A stretch of 64,000 nt of DNA from PHAA01 sp964457945. GTDB taxonomy: Bacteria > Bacillota > Syntrophomonadia > Syntrophomonadales > Syntrophomonadaceae. This document shows positions 9,401-18,820 of the stretch, piece by piece (position 1 is the first letter of the stretch; each line of letters begins with the position of its first letter). The notes beneath the pieces were generated by a model, which had not been told where the DNA came from, searched no databases, and saw only the letters and a list, made by a program, of their open reading frames with translations. Location of the stretch: NCBI GenBank assembly GCA_964457945.1, contig CAYWFX010000008.1:26416-90415 (forward strand). Direction: 5' to 3'. Made by a program: the position numbers and the translations under genes.

Positions 9401-9405
9401 TATTT

Positions 9406-10692
9406 ATGACACATGGTTCTTACAATCCCTACGAAAATGCCCAATCTCAATTTGATCGGGTAGCAGAAATTATTGGCCTTGATGAGGCAACCCGGGTATT
9501 ACTTCGGCAACCCATGAAGGAGTATCATTTTACAATACCTGTACATATGGATGATGGAAGTACCAAGGTATTTAATGGCTACCGCATGCAACATAATGAT
9601 GCCAGAGGTCCAGCTAAAGGAGGCATCCGCTTTCATCCCCAGGAAACAGTTGATACTATAAGAGCTTTGTCTATGTGGATGACATGGAAATGTGCAGTCG
9701 TTGATATTCCTCTGGGTGGAGGAAAAGGTGGAATAATATGTGATCCTCGTAATTTGACGGAAAATGAACAGGAAAGACTATGCCGGGGTTGGGTAAGACA
9801 ACTGGCCAAAAATGTTGGTCCATTTATTGATGTACCGGCACCTGATATAATGACAAATGGAAAACATATGCTATGGATGCTTGATGAATTTGAACTTATT
9901 CATGGTGGAAGGTTCCCGGGATTTATTACCGGAAAACCGGTTGGAATGGGTGGATCCTTAGGTAGAACCGAAGCTACCGGATATGGATTGATTTATACCG
10001 TACGTGAAGCATTAAAGAGCCTTGCAATGAGAATTGAGAATACATCTGCCAGTATTCAGGGATTTGGGAATGTTGCTCAATACGCAGCCAAGTTGTATCA
10101 AGAGCTGGGCGGCACCGTAGTGGCTGTTTCAAGCTGGGATAATACGGATAAGAAGGCTTATACCTTCCGTAAAAAGAGCGGTCTGGATATCCCTGCATTA
10201 TTCAGCATAACTGATCCTTTCGGAAGCATAGACAAGAACAAGGCCGGTGACCTGGGCTGTGAGATTCTTCCAGAAGATGCCTGGATCGAACAGGAGGTAG
10301 ACATCCTAATACCGGCTGCTTTAGAAAACCAGATTACTTTAGAAAATGTGGGTAAAATAAGTAAACAGGTTTTATTAATTGCTGAAGGTGCTAACGGTCC
10401 TATTAATACGGAAGCGGACGAAATAATTAGAAAGAGCGGCATGTTTGTTATTCCTGATTTCCTGGCCAATGCAGGGGGAGTAACCTGCAGCTATTTTGAA
10501 CAGGTTCAATCCAATGCTAACTACTATTGGGAAAAGGATGAGGTACTGCAAAAACTCGATGCCCAGATGACATCGGCATTTAAAGCAGTTAAGGAAACTG
10601 CTAAAAAACACGACTTGTATATGCGTGATGCAGCATACGTTATTTCCATAAATCGTGTAGCTCAAGCCGTTAAGATGCGTGGTTGGGTATAG
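9406..10692 (+). CDS. Glu/Leu/Phe/Val-family dehydrogenase, probably glutamate dehydrogenase
   Basis: This 428-residue enzyme reversibly deaminates glutamate to 2-oxoglutarate and ammonia with NAD(P). The N-terminal domain holds the glutamate-binding and catalytic lysine region (K-G-G-I-R-F-H and P-L-G-G-G-K-G-G-I, about residues 68-110) and the P-A-P-D-I-M-T motif. The Rossmann domain carries G-F-G-N-V-A near residue 222. Length and sequence fit the RocG/GudB hexamer class. ATG at 9406 has AAGGAGG at ideal spacing. The next gene follows after 54 bp and is probably co-transcribed. Confidence 0.93.
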   Translation: MTHGSYNPYENAQSQFDRVAEIIGLDEATRVLLRQPMKEYHFTIPVHMDDGSTKVFNGYRMQHNDARGPAKGGIRFHPQETVDTIRALSMWMTWKCAVVDIPLGGGKGGIICDPRNLTENEQERLCRGWVRQLAKNVGPFIDVPAPDIMTNGKHMLWMLDEFELIHGGRFPGFITGKPVGMGGSLGRTEATGYGLIYTVREALKSLAMRIENTSASIQGFGNVAQYAAKLYQELGGTVVAVSSWDNTDKKAYTFRKKSGLDIPALFSITDPFGSIDKNKAGDLGCEILPEDAWIEQEVDILIPAALENQITLENVGKISKQVLLIAEGANGPINTEADEIIRKSGMFVIPDFLANAGGVTCSYFEQVQSNANYYWEKDEVLQKLDAQMTSAFKAVKETAKKHDLYMRDAAYVISINRVAQAVKMRGWV

Positions 10693-10746
10693 AAGGAATT
10701 ATTGGTTGTAAATCTATTGCTTTGGATGAATGGCAGGGTTTTGTAA

Positions 10747-13700
10747 ATGAATGATAGGGAATCGTCCAATGAATACTTGCTGGATAACCTTAAAGAAAGA
10801 GCGAAAGAGCTAAATTGTCTCTACCAGGTAGATGAAATCTTAAATAATCAACGTTTGTCACTGCCTGAAATTTTCAGGGAATTAACCCGTATAATACCTT
10901 CAGGATGGCAGTTTCCTGAGGTCTGTAAAGCCAGAATTGTGTATGATAACAATAGTTATCATACACCTGGTTTCCGCAGTTCGCACTATTCAACAGTTGC
11001 CAACATAAAACGGGATGGCAAAGTGGTAGGACAAGTTGAGGTTGTCTATATAAGCGAGGTTATCAAGAGTGAGGAAGGCTACTTTCTTGAAAAGGAGCTG
11101 AAACTTATCAGGACTATTGCTGACCGCATTGGACACACCATTTTGCAGCGCTATATTGAACCAGTGTTGCGAGAATGGAATCTATCTAAAGGTCAGCAGC
11201 CGTTCGAAGGCAGAGCTCCGATCAGTGAATGGAAGGTCATTGTTGACTTGGTGAGCAGAACGGATCGAAGTATGCTGCTGCATATTTGCAGAAAGATGAT
11301 AAATTATCTCTGTTTAAGTGGAATAAAAGAAGCAGAAGAAGTGCTATGGGATTTTGGCACTGATTCCAGGGATTTTTTCGAGCAGGGAGAGTTGAATTAT
11401 CCAAGTGAAAAATTCCCCCTTGGTAATTTGGTCAGCATATGCGAAAAAACGTTTAGAATTGCTTCTAATCATCTAAGTGACGCCGAGATCTGGATAAGAC
11501 TGAAGAACTGGATACAGGAAGAAAAGGCTTACCCCCTGATAAAGGCGGTCGAGCGTTTAGATGCATCGGTAAAGGAAATAGTAAAGGTAATTACGCGCTA
11601 CAGTTATTCTATTGGGGATAGTAATATAAGCTATTCCCCGATGGGACACTGGCTCGTAGTAGCCTTAACCCGCCGCTTCCTCTCAGAAAAATTAGAATTT
11701 ATCAACATCGCCCGACAACATATAGAGATCAGCGATTTTTATGATGTGGTTAGCCACTTGATTTTTCCCGAAGGAAGTCACGGTAAAATCGGAGGAAAAG
11801 GTGCGGGGCTGTTTATGGCTCAGCAGATACTAGCTAAGGCCAGTGAAGATATGCCGATCTTACAATCGGTTAAGGTGCCTAAAACCTGGTATATCACCAC
11901 CGATGAAATCAAGGAATTTTTGCATTATAACAACCTTGAGGAGTTAAATATACAAAAGTATAAGGAATTCTTTGAGATACGCATAGACTACCCTAATATA
12001 ATTCAGCTTATGAAGAATTGTGAATTTCCTGAAGGAATTGTTAAAAGCCTTGCTATGGCACTGGATGACTTCGGAGACTGTCCCCTTATCGTAAGAAGTT
12101 CGAGCCTGCTTGAAGATCAGATGGGGGCTGCTTTTTCAGGTAAATATAAAAGTCTTTTTCTGGCTAATCAGGGGAGCAAGCAGCAACGACTGGAAGCTCT
12201 TATGGATGCCATAGGTGAAGTGTATGCTTCGCTGTACAGCCCTGACTCCATTCAGTACCGCTCAGAGAGAGCATTGCTGGATTTTCAAGAAGAAATGGGG
12301 ATAATGATACAGGAAGTTGTAGGAAACAGAGTAGGCCCATACTTTCTGCCACTATATGCCGGAGTAGCCTTTAGCAATAATGAATTTCGCTGGTCGCCCA
12401 GGATTAAACGTGAAGATGGATTGATACGCTTGGTTATGGGATTGGGTACTCGTGCAGTTGATCGAGTGGGTGATGATTTTCCGGTACTGGTATCACCCGG
12501 ACAACCAGGCTTGAGGGTTAATACTATTCCTGAGGAGATTAAACGCTACTCGCCTAAAAAACTAGATGTAATTAACCTGGACAGAAATAGCTTTGAAACC
12601 ATAGAGATATCAGCCCTGCTTAAAGAATATGGACACATGATTTCCAACGTGCAGCAAATCATTTCTATATATACACCGGAATATGTAAAAAAGCCGCTCG
12701 CTTTTGATATTGACTTTGAACAGGATGATTTGGTAGTTACATTTGATGGGCTTATTAAGGATACCTCATTTATTAAGCAAATAGATATTATCCAGAGTAT
12801 TCTCAAAGAAAAGCTGGGAACCCCGGTAGATATTGAATTTGCTTCCGATGGGGACAATTTCTATCTTTTGCAATGCCGACCCCAGAGTTTTAGCTCTGAT
12901 ACAACTCCCGCAGCTATTCCTAAGGATCTGTCGCCCCGGGATATAATATTCTCAGCCAGGCGCTACATATCTAACGGCACTATCCAAGATATTTCTCATA
13001 TCGTTTATGTAGATCCGGAGGGTTATAATGGCCTGCATAAACTGGATGACCTGGCGAAAGTGGGAAAGGCCGTAGGCATGCTTAATTATCTGCTCCCTAG
13101 AAAACGGTTTGTGCTGATGGGACCTGGGCGATGGGGAAGTCGCGGAGATATTAAGCTGGGAGTGCAGGTGAGTTATTCGGATATAAGTAATACGGCTGCA
13201 CTTATTGAGATTGCTCGCAAGAAATCGAATTATGTACCGGAACTCTCTTTTGGTACACATTTTTTTCAGGATTTAGTAGAATCCAATATTCGTTATCTGC
13301 CACTTTATCCAGATGATAAGGACATTATCTTTAATGAAATGTTTTTAAGAAGAACGGATAGTATTTTAGAACAAATATTACCTGAATTCGGGTATCTGGA
13401 GGATGTAATCAGGGTAATAGACATACCCGCAACATGTCATGGAAATGTTCTAAAAATCTCCATGAATGCAGAGTTGGAAGAGGCACTGGCTTATCTGGCC
13501 GCTCCTTCTGGTGAAACAACGCTTAGTTACAATGAAATAAGCAAAACTCCAAAAGCTTTTCAGACTGGTGAGTCCTATACGGATGACCGGTTTTGGCGGT
13601 GGCGCTATTATATGGCTGAACGTATAGCGGAAAGACTGGATCTGGAGCATTTTGGAGTAAAGGGCTTTTATGTTATCGGAAGTACAAATAACGGTACTGC

Positions 13701-13953
13701 CGGTCCAGGAAGTGACATTGATGTACTTATTCATTTTCATGGAAATCAGCAGCAGCATGAAGAATTGTTGCATTGGCTAAAGGGGTGGAGTCTATGCTTA
13801 GCCGAGATGAATTATCTTAAGACCGGTTATTCATCAGAGGGGCTGCTCGATGTCCATATAGTGACTGATGAAGATATAGCTAAAAAGACCTCATTTGCGA
13901 TTAAAATTGGCGCCCTTACCGATCCCGCCCATCCTTTGAAATTGAAAACGTAG
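10747..13953 (+). CDS. PEP/pyruvate-binding ATP-grasp protein fused to a nucleotidyltransferase domain
   Basis: This 1068-residue protein has four regions. The N-terminal 150 residues look like a GAF-type sensor (C-L-Y-Q-V-D-E-I-L then I-P-S-G-W-Q-F-P-E). A helical region follows. Residues about 345-720 match the ATP-grasp domain of pyruvate phosphate dikinase (G-G-K-G-A-G-L, V-R-S-S-S-L-L-E-D, F-S-G-K-Y-K-S, and L-Q-C-R-P-Q at its end). A segment with G-P-G-R-W-G-S-R-G-D follows. The C-terminus (about 940-1068) has a nucleotidyltransferase fold pattern G-S-T-N-N-G...G-S-D-I-D-V. The phospho-histidine swivelling domain and PEP barrel of true dikinases are missing. Substrate and role are unknown; the gene follows gdh closely. 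No clear ribosome binding site precedes ATG 10747. Confidence 0.8.
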   Translation: MNDRESSNEYLLDNLKERAKELNCLYQVDEILNNQRLSLPEIFRELTRIIPSGWQFPEVCKARIVYDNNSYHTPGFRSSHYSTVANIKRDGKVVGQVEVVYISEVIKSEEGYFLEKELKLIRTIADRIGHTILQRYIEPVLREWNLSKGQQPFEGRAPISEWKVIVDLVSRTDRSMLLHICRKMINYLCLSGIKEAEEVLWDFGTDSRDFFEQGELNYPSEKFPLGNLVSICEKTFRIASNHLSDAEIWIRLKNWIQEEKAYPLIKAVERLDASVKEIVKVITRYSYSIGDSNISYSPMGHWLVVALTRRFLSEKLEFINIARQHIEISDFYDVVSHLIFPEGSHGKIGGKGAGLFMAQQILAKASEDMPILQSVKVPKTWYITTDEIKEFLHYNNLEELNIQKYKEFFEIRIDYPNIIQLMKNCEFPEGIVKSLAMALDDFGDCPLIVRSSSLLEDQMGAAFSGKYKSLFLANQGSKQQRLEALMDAIGEVYASLYSPDSIQYRSERALLDFQEEMGIMIQEVVGNRVGPYFLPLYAGVAFSNNEFRWSPRIKREDGLIRLVMGLGTRAVDRVGDDFPVLVSPGQPGLRVNTIPEEIKRYSPKKLDVINLDRNSFETIEISALLKEYGHMISNVQQIISIYTPEYVKKPLAFDIDFEQDDLVVTFDGLIKDTSFIKQIDIIQSILKEKLGTPVDIEFASDGDNFYLLQCRPQSFSSDTTPAAIPKDLSPRDIIFSARRYISNGTIQDISHIVYVDPEGYNGLHKLDDLAKVGKAVGMLNYLLPRKRFVLMGPGRWGSRGDIKLGVQVSYSDISNTAALIEIARKKSNYVPELSFGTHFFQDLVESNIRYLPLYPDDKDIIFNEMFLRRTDSILEQILPEFGYLEDVIRVIDIPATCHGNVLKISMNAELEEALAYLAAPSGETTLSYNEISKTPKAFQTGESYTDDRFWRWRYYMAERIAERLDLEHFGVKGFYVIGSTNNGTAGPGSDIDVLIHFHGNQQQHEELLHWLKGWSLCLAEMNYLKTGYSSEGLLDVHIVTDEDIAKKTSFAIKIGALTDPAHPLKLKT

Positions 13954-14019
13954 GTGCATCTCTATGTATTAAGCACTATACTAGGGAAAGGGCATAATTA
14001 ATATGATAGACCTTCCTGT

Positions 14020-14050
14020 ACCCGGCATTATAGCCGGGTTATCCATTTTT
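14020..14050 (+). terminator. Probable terminator after the gdh-ATP-grasp operon
   Basis: ACCCGGC and GCCGGGT form a perfect 7-bp stem with a 6-nt loop at 14020-14039, followed by a T-rich stretch at 14040-14050 that is interrupted near its start. It lies 70 bp after the stop codon at 13953. Confidence 0.5.
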
Positions 14051-14116
14051 ATCGGTGAGGTATCCTTGGCTGAACCATTTATGAATTACGTAAGAGGATA
14101 GAGGTTATTTCCTGAG

Positions 14117-14162
14117 ATGGGTGCTGAAACAGGTTCCGATGACAACCCTTTTCAGCACCCAT
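14117..14162. repeat. 13-bp inverted repeat with 20-nt loop
   Basis: ATGGGTGCTGAAA (14117-14129) pairs perfectly with TTTCAGCACCCAT (14150-14162). The loop can extend the stem with AGGTT/AACCC. No T-run follows on either strand, so it is not a standard terminator. It lies in the roughly 315-bp gap between the ATP-grasp gene and the ABC-F gene, which otherwise holds only the terminator at 14020. Confidence 0.5.
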
Positions 14163-14268
14163 AGCTTGCTTTACGGTCAGACTCCAAGTCATTGCAGGAT
14201 GACCCTGATTGCTTAAAATGATAGAATGTTACCGTGCATAAAAATATAGAGTTATGGTTGGTGGACAA

Positions 14269-16185
14269 ATGATCGTTTTTCAGGTTCAAAAAGTGAGTAA
14301 ATCTTTTGCTGACAAAGAAGTGCTGCGAGAGGTCAGCCTGGCAGTTCAAGAAAAGGAACGGGTAGGGCTCGTAGGAGTCAATGGCTCAGGAAAAACTACC
14401 TTATTGCGATGTCTGACGGGCGCGTTACAGCCAGATTCGGGCGAGGTAATCCTGTCTTCCTCCTTGTCTCTGGGTTGCCTGGAGCAGATGAGCGATAACA
14501 GGCCGGGCATAACCGCATGGGATGCGGTTATGGAAAGTTTTATTCATCTTATAGAGAAACGACAGATGATGCATGAATTAGAAGAGAAGATGGGCGAGGG
14601 TGGATCAGGACTACCCAAGGTTATGGAACAATATGCAAGGATTAGCGAAGAATACGAGCGGGCTAACGGATATGCCTGTGAAAATACCGCCCGGCGAATT
14701 CTGACCGGGCTAGGTTTTGGAAGCGAGGAATTTCAACAGCCTCTGGCTACCTTCAGCGGAGGACAGAAGACCCGTTTGAATATGGGAAGGCTTTTGGCCC
14801 TGGCGCCGGATGTTCTGTTGCTGGATGAGCCTACCAATCATATGGATATGGATTCGGTGGAATGGTTGGAAGATTTTATAAAAACATATCCCGGAACCGT
14901 TCTGGTTGTTTCCCATGACCGGATGTTTTTAGACAGGGTTGCGACTCGCATAGCCGAACTACGACTGGGGGAGTTGAAATCCTACTCGGGAAACTATAGC
15001 GCCTATGTGAAGAAAAAAGCTGAAGATGAGTTAGCGGAGCAGCGAGCCTATCAGAAGCAGCAGGTATATATCCATCAGACCGAAGAGTACATTAGGCGTT
15101 TCAAGGCGGGGATTAAATCCAAACAGGCCCGAGGACGTCAATCCCAGTTGGAACGGGTGGTGCGCATTGAGGCCCCCCAGCGGGAACACAGTCTTGGCAA
15201 GCACGCTATTAAAATCAATCGTGCTAGCGGTAATGATGTGTTGACGGTGGATGGGCTGGCTAAATCATACCAGGGTCGGGCAGTGCTTAAAGATGTACAG
15301 GTGAGATTGAAGAAGGGCGACAAATTAGCTCTCATCGGACCGAATGGAGCTGGTAAAACCACCTTACTGAAAATAATAAGCGGGCAAATAGATGCTGATC
15401 AAGGAGAAATACATCTGGGGAGCCAGGTCGAGATGGCCTACTTTTCTCAGGAATATGAAGACCTGAACCCTAATCGCACCGTACTTGAGGAAATTTTATT
15501 TCATTATGACTTGACCCTGGAAGAGGCACGCACCATGCTGGGAGGCATGCTTTTCAGCGAGGACGATGTTTTCAAGCAGGTAGGGGATTTAAGCGGTGGT
15601 GAAACGGGACGGCTGGCTTTCTTGAAAATGATCCTGTCCGGAGCCAACTTTCTGCTTCTGGATGAGCCCACCAATCATCTGGATATTGCCAGCTGTCAGG
15701 TAGTGGAAAAGATGTTGGCTGATTTTGATGGTACGGTTTTGGTGGTATCTCATGACCGCTATTTTATTGATCAGGTGGCTGACAGGGTGTTGGTTATCGA
15801 TGACGGCCAAGTAGAATACTACTGGGGTAACTATAGTTATTACCAGGAGAAGAAACAGGAAAAGGCCAAGATTCTCCAAATAGAGAAGCGGGAAACGAAA
15901 GAAAAGGCCGCCCGCCCCGATTTGCAGGTACGCGAAGAAGAGAAAGAACGTAAAAGAGTCATCCGTAGTTTAACAAAAGAGCTGGGTGTTTTGGAAGCCA
16001 GTATAATCGAGGTGGAACAGAGGAAGGCTGAATTGGAGACCCTCATGTCCGACCCGAACACCTACAATGATGAAGTAAAAGCGCGTGATTATACAACGGA
16101 GTACCGGCAAGTGGAACAGATTCTGGAGGTTGCTTATGGAAGATGGGAAGGGTTGAACCAAGAACTGGAAGAAATAGGGCAATAG
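14269..16185 (+). CDS. ABC-F family ATPase (ribosome-associated)
   Basis: This 638-residue soluble protein has two ABC domains and no membrane segment. Domain 1 has Walker A G-V-N-G-S-G-K-T (about residue 35), signature F-S-G-G-Q-K and Walker B L-L-D-E-P-T-N-H-M-D. Domain 2 has G-P-N-G-A-G-K-T (about 357), L-S-G-G-E-T-G and L-L-D-E-P-T-N-H-L-D. A linker rich in charged residues joins them, and a C-terminal coiled coil (about 550-635) follows. ABC-F proteins act on the ribosome to relieve stalling or to protect against antibiotics; length and coiled coil suit the YdiF/Uup type. ATG 14269 is preferred because GGTGG precedes it; an in-frame ATG lies at 14254. Confidence 0.92.
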   Translation: MIVFQVQKVSKSFADKEVLREVSLAVQEKERVGLVGVNGSGKTTLLRCLTGALQPDSGEVILSSSLSLGCLEQMSDNRPGITAWDAVMESFIHLIEKRQMMHELEEKMGEGGSGLPKVMEQYARISEEYERANGYACENTARRILTGLGFGSEEFQQPLATFSGGQKTRLNMGRLLALAPDVLLLDEPTNHMDMDSVEWLEDFIKTYPGTVLVVSHDRMFLDRVATRIAELRLGELKSYSGNYSAYVKKKAEDELAEQRAYQKQQVYIHQTEEYIRRFKAGIKSKQARGRQSQLERVVRIEAPQREHSLGKHAIKINRASGNDVLTVDGLAKSYQGRAVLKDVQVRLKKGDKLALIGPNGAGKTTLLKIISGQIDADQGEIHLGSQVEMAYFSQEYEDLNPNRTVLEEILFHYDLTLEEARTMLGGMLFSEDDVFKQVGDLSGGETGRLAFLKMILSGANFLLLDEPTNHLDIASCQVVEKMLADFDGTVLVVSHDRYFIDQVADRVLVIDDGQVEYYWGNYSYYQEKKQEKAKILQIEKRETKEKAARPDLQVREEEKERKRVIRSLTKELGVLEASIIEVEQRKAELETLMSDPNTYNDEVKARDYTTEYRQVEQILEVAYGRWEGLNQELEEIGQ

Positions 16186-16189
16186 GGAC

Positions 16190-16237
16190 AGTTCTTTTGC
16201 CTGCGCACTTGTTTCAACCGGCAAGGAACCCATTTTT
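16190..16237 (+). terminator. Possible terminator between convergent genes
   Basis: GTTCTTTTGCC (16191-16201) can pair imperfectly with GGCAAGGAAC (16220-16229), and CCATTTTTC follows. It lies right after the ABC-F stop codon and before the converging importer ATPase gene. The stem has one bulge and G-T pairs. Confidence 0.4.
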
Positions 16238-16259
16238 CAGTCCAGCTCTCTTCATCCCA

Positions 16260-17975
16260 TCAAGGCAATTTTTTAACCAGTTTGCTGGTATAATTCTCTT
16301 TAGGTGAATCGAAGATATCGACTACCGAACCATTCTCGATAATTCGTCCCTTATACATTACATACACTCTGTCGGCAATTTTCTGCGCTAAAGCTAGGTC
16401 ATGGGTAATATACAACATGGCAAAACCCTTTGAATTCTGCAAACCCTTTAAAAGCCTTAATACATTGGCCTGAGTAGATGGATCCAGCATAGAGCTGATT
16501 TCATCGGCAATCAAAAGCTGGGGTTCCATGATAAGGCTTCTTGCCAGAGCTACCCTTTGTCTTTGTCCTCCGCTTAGCATATAGCATTTTCTACCAATAA
16601 AATCTTCATCATGGGGAAGCTGAACATCTTTTAATACCTGCTTGACCTTATAAATCCGTTCTTCCCTGCTGCCGAGCTTTAATATATCTAAAGGCTCCCG
16701 GACTACTTGAGCAATGGTCAAATGTTCATTAGTCGCCGTGAAGGGATCCTGAAAAACAATTTGTATTCCGTTTTTACGGCATGTCCCACTATTACCTGCC
16801 ACCTTAACTCCTTCAAACAGGACTTCACCTTGGTCTGCTTTCAATACTCCGGAAAGGATACTGGCCAGGGTGGTTTTACCTGATCCTGATTCCCCAATCA
16901 ACACTACCACTTCGCCTGAACGGATTTCCATACAACAGCCTTCACAAGCCCTGATGATGTTACCTTTAAAAGCAAAGCTTTTATATATGTTTTCTCCTTT
17001 TAGCATGGTTACAATACCACCACGGTTGCACGCCACTCTTCTTTCAATAGAGACATATTCAAGCTGGGGCAATTTTGTTTGGCATTCGAATAACTTTTGA
17101 TTGCATCTGTCAAAAAAAGGACATCCTCCCGAACTATAATTACCTGCTTCTCCCGCTATTCCCCACAGGTCACGATAAGGATTTATCGCCAGCGATGCAT
17201 TAATCAACCCTCGGGTATAACTGTGCATAGGGGTTTTCAGAACATCCTTGGTCAAACCTTCTTCAACCACGTGACCTGAATACATTACAATCACTCTGGA
17301 GCTAAGAGTGGCAATGGTCTGCAATTCATGAGATATCACTATCAATGAAAATTTCTTTTCCTTCTGAAGTCTTGCTAAAAGATCTATTATTGCTTCCTTG
17401 GCAACAGACTCCAGTCCTGTTGTCGGTTCATCCACAATTAAAAGCTCGGGATCGCAGGATAATGCCATGGCAAGCAGTACTCTCTGACGCATGCCGCCTG
17501 ATAGTTGATGTGGATAGAAGGTATTCCATACTGGCTCAAGACCTACCATTTCCAGCAGGCGTAAAACCTTTTGGTCAGCTTCTGGTCTGGTCAGGGGGGT
17601 ATGTTGAAGTATGCACTCCACTATTTGCTCATGCACCGTCAAGACAGGGTTTAAAACATCCAGGCTGTTCTGAAACACAATAGCGATCTTTCCCCAGCGG
17701 TAACGGTTCTGTTTATTTTCTGAAAGCAGGTTCAAATCTGAATTTTCATAATAAACTTGACCATCAATGCAGGTTGGTTTCTTTAGAAGCCCCATAATGG
17801 CCATGGCAATAGAGGTTTTTCCGCTCCCTGATTCACCTATGATCCCGATAGTGCTTCCTCTATCCAGGCTGAAGCTGACATTATTTACAGCCGGAGTTGT
17901 TATTTGGTCTACATGGTAGCAAACCGAAAGGTTCTCTACCCTTAGCATCGAATTTTCCATAATGCACCTCTTCAT
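16260..17975 (-). CDS. Fused DppD-DppF-type ABC importer ATPase
   Basis: This roughly 571-residue protein carries two complete nucleotide-binding domains of the peptide/nickel importer class in one chain; these are usually two separate proteins. The first half has G-E-S-G-S-G-K-T-S, L-S-G-G-M-R-Q-R and V-D-E-P-T-T-G. It ends in the Cys-rich oligopeptide-transporter tail (C-P-F-F-D-R-C...F-E-C). The second half has G-E-S-G-S-G-K-T-T, L-S-G-G-Q-R-Q-R and A-D-E-I-S-S. It powers the importer formed by the two permeases just upstream; its ATG at 17975 overlaps the upstream stop codon (ATGA). ATG 17960, behind AGAGGTG, is an alternative start. It is the last gene of the FmdE operon. Confidence 0.92.
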   Translation of the reverse strand: MKRCIMENSMLRVENLSVCYHVDQITTPAVNNVSFSLDRGSTIGIIGESGSGKTSIAMAIMGLLKKPTCIDGQVYYENSDLNLLSENKQNRYRWGKIAIVFQNSLDVLNPVLTVHEQIVECILQHTPLTRPEADQKVLRLLEMVGLEPVWNTFYPHQLSGGMRQRVLLAMALSCDPELLIVDEPTTGLESVAKEAIIDLLARLQKEKKFSLIVISHELQTIATLSSRVIVMYSGHVVEEGLTKDVLKTPMHSYTRGLINASLAINPYRDLWGIAGEAGNYSSGGCPFFDRCNQKLFECQTKLPQLEYVSIERRVACNRGGIVTMLKGENIYKSFAFKGNIIRACEGCCMEIRSGEVVVLIGESGSGKTTLASILSGVLKADQGEVLFEGVKVAGNSGTCRKNGIQIVFQDPFTATNEHLTIAQVVREPLDILKLGSREERIYKVKQVLKDVQLPHDEDFIGRKCYMLSGGQRQRVALARSLIMEPQLLIADEISSMLDPSTQANVLRLLKGLQNSKGFAMLYITHDLALAQKIADRVYVMYKGRIIENGSVVDIFDSPKENYTSKLVKKLP

Positions 17976-18820
17976 GCTTTTGAATCGACGATTTTTTCGA
18001 TGTCCCTACTGATGAATGCGATAGCAGCCACTAAAAATGTAATTGCAACTATGGGACTGACCACCCACCATTTCCAATAGTCGGTAAAGTATATCCCTCT
18101 GAAATTGATAGCATGGTTTAAAATCAAGCCCCAGCTTTTTGACGTGGGGTCTCCTAGCCCTAAAAAGGCTAAGCCTGCTTCTGCCACGATAGCCTTACTT
18201 ACCAGCCGGATTACACTTACCATGACAAGAGGCAGTATGTTGGGAAGGAAATGTTTCAGGGTCAAATGCCAGAAGCCGGCTCCATAACTTTTGGCTACGG
18301 TAACATAGTTTTCCTGTTTTACAGAGAGAATTTTTGACCGGACAATTCTGGCGGGGACAGTCCATGAAAATAGTGCTAGTACAATGATAATATTTTTCAA
18401 GCTTGGCCCGAAAAAAGCTCCTAATACAATCATCATGGGAAAATCAGGCAGGGCAATCATCATGTCGGTGATACGCATTATAAATTTATCCGTTAGGCCC
18501 CCAATGTATCCCGAAAATATGCCTATTATACTTCCGCCCATGCCGGCCAGCAAGGCGGTACCAAATCCCACGATAATACTGATTCTGGCGCCATAACCAA
18601 GCTGTGCCCATAAATCAATCCCCAAATCATCAGTGCCTAGCCAGTGTGCTTGACTGGGGGGAGCCAGGGCGATCCCGGAAGGTATGTCATAAGGATGCAA
18701 GGTCAAATAGTTCGAAAAGACCCCGACAACTAGGACCATAAAAACGACCCCTAAACCCAGTTTGCCAACACTTGAAAATTCCCTTATTATTTGCATCATA
18801 TTTTTAATTATTTCATTCAA
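17972..18820 (-). CDS. Dpp/Nik-type ABC importer permease (DppC/NikC-like)
   Basis: This roughly 282-residue membrane protein has an N-terminal helix (about 18-38), an OppC-type extracytoplasmic loop containing H-W-L-G-T-D-D-L-G-I-D, and a BPD_transp_1 domain of five helices. The cytoplasmic loop that contacts the ATPase is A-K-S-Y-G-A-G-F-W. It probably pairs with the DppB-like permease. It starts at TTG 18820, overlapping the TGA of the upstream gene, with GAGGGTGAG just ahead. Its stop overlaps the ATPase start, so the genes are tightly coupled. Confidence 0.92.
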   Translation of the reverse strand: MNEIIKNMMQIIREFSSVGKLGLGVVFMVLVVGVFSNYLTLHPYDIPSGIALAPPSQAHWLGTDDLGIDLWAQLGYGARISIIVGFGTALLAGMGGSIIGIFSGYIGGLTDKFIMRITDMMIALPDFPMMIVLGAFFGPSLKNIIIVLALFSWTVPARIVRSKILSVKQENYVTVAKSYGAGFWHLTLKHFLPNILPLVMVSVIRLVSKAIVAEAGLAFLGLGDPTSKSWGLILNHAINFRGIYFTDYWKWWVVSPIVAITFLVAAIAFISRDIEKIVDSKA

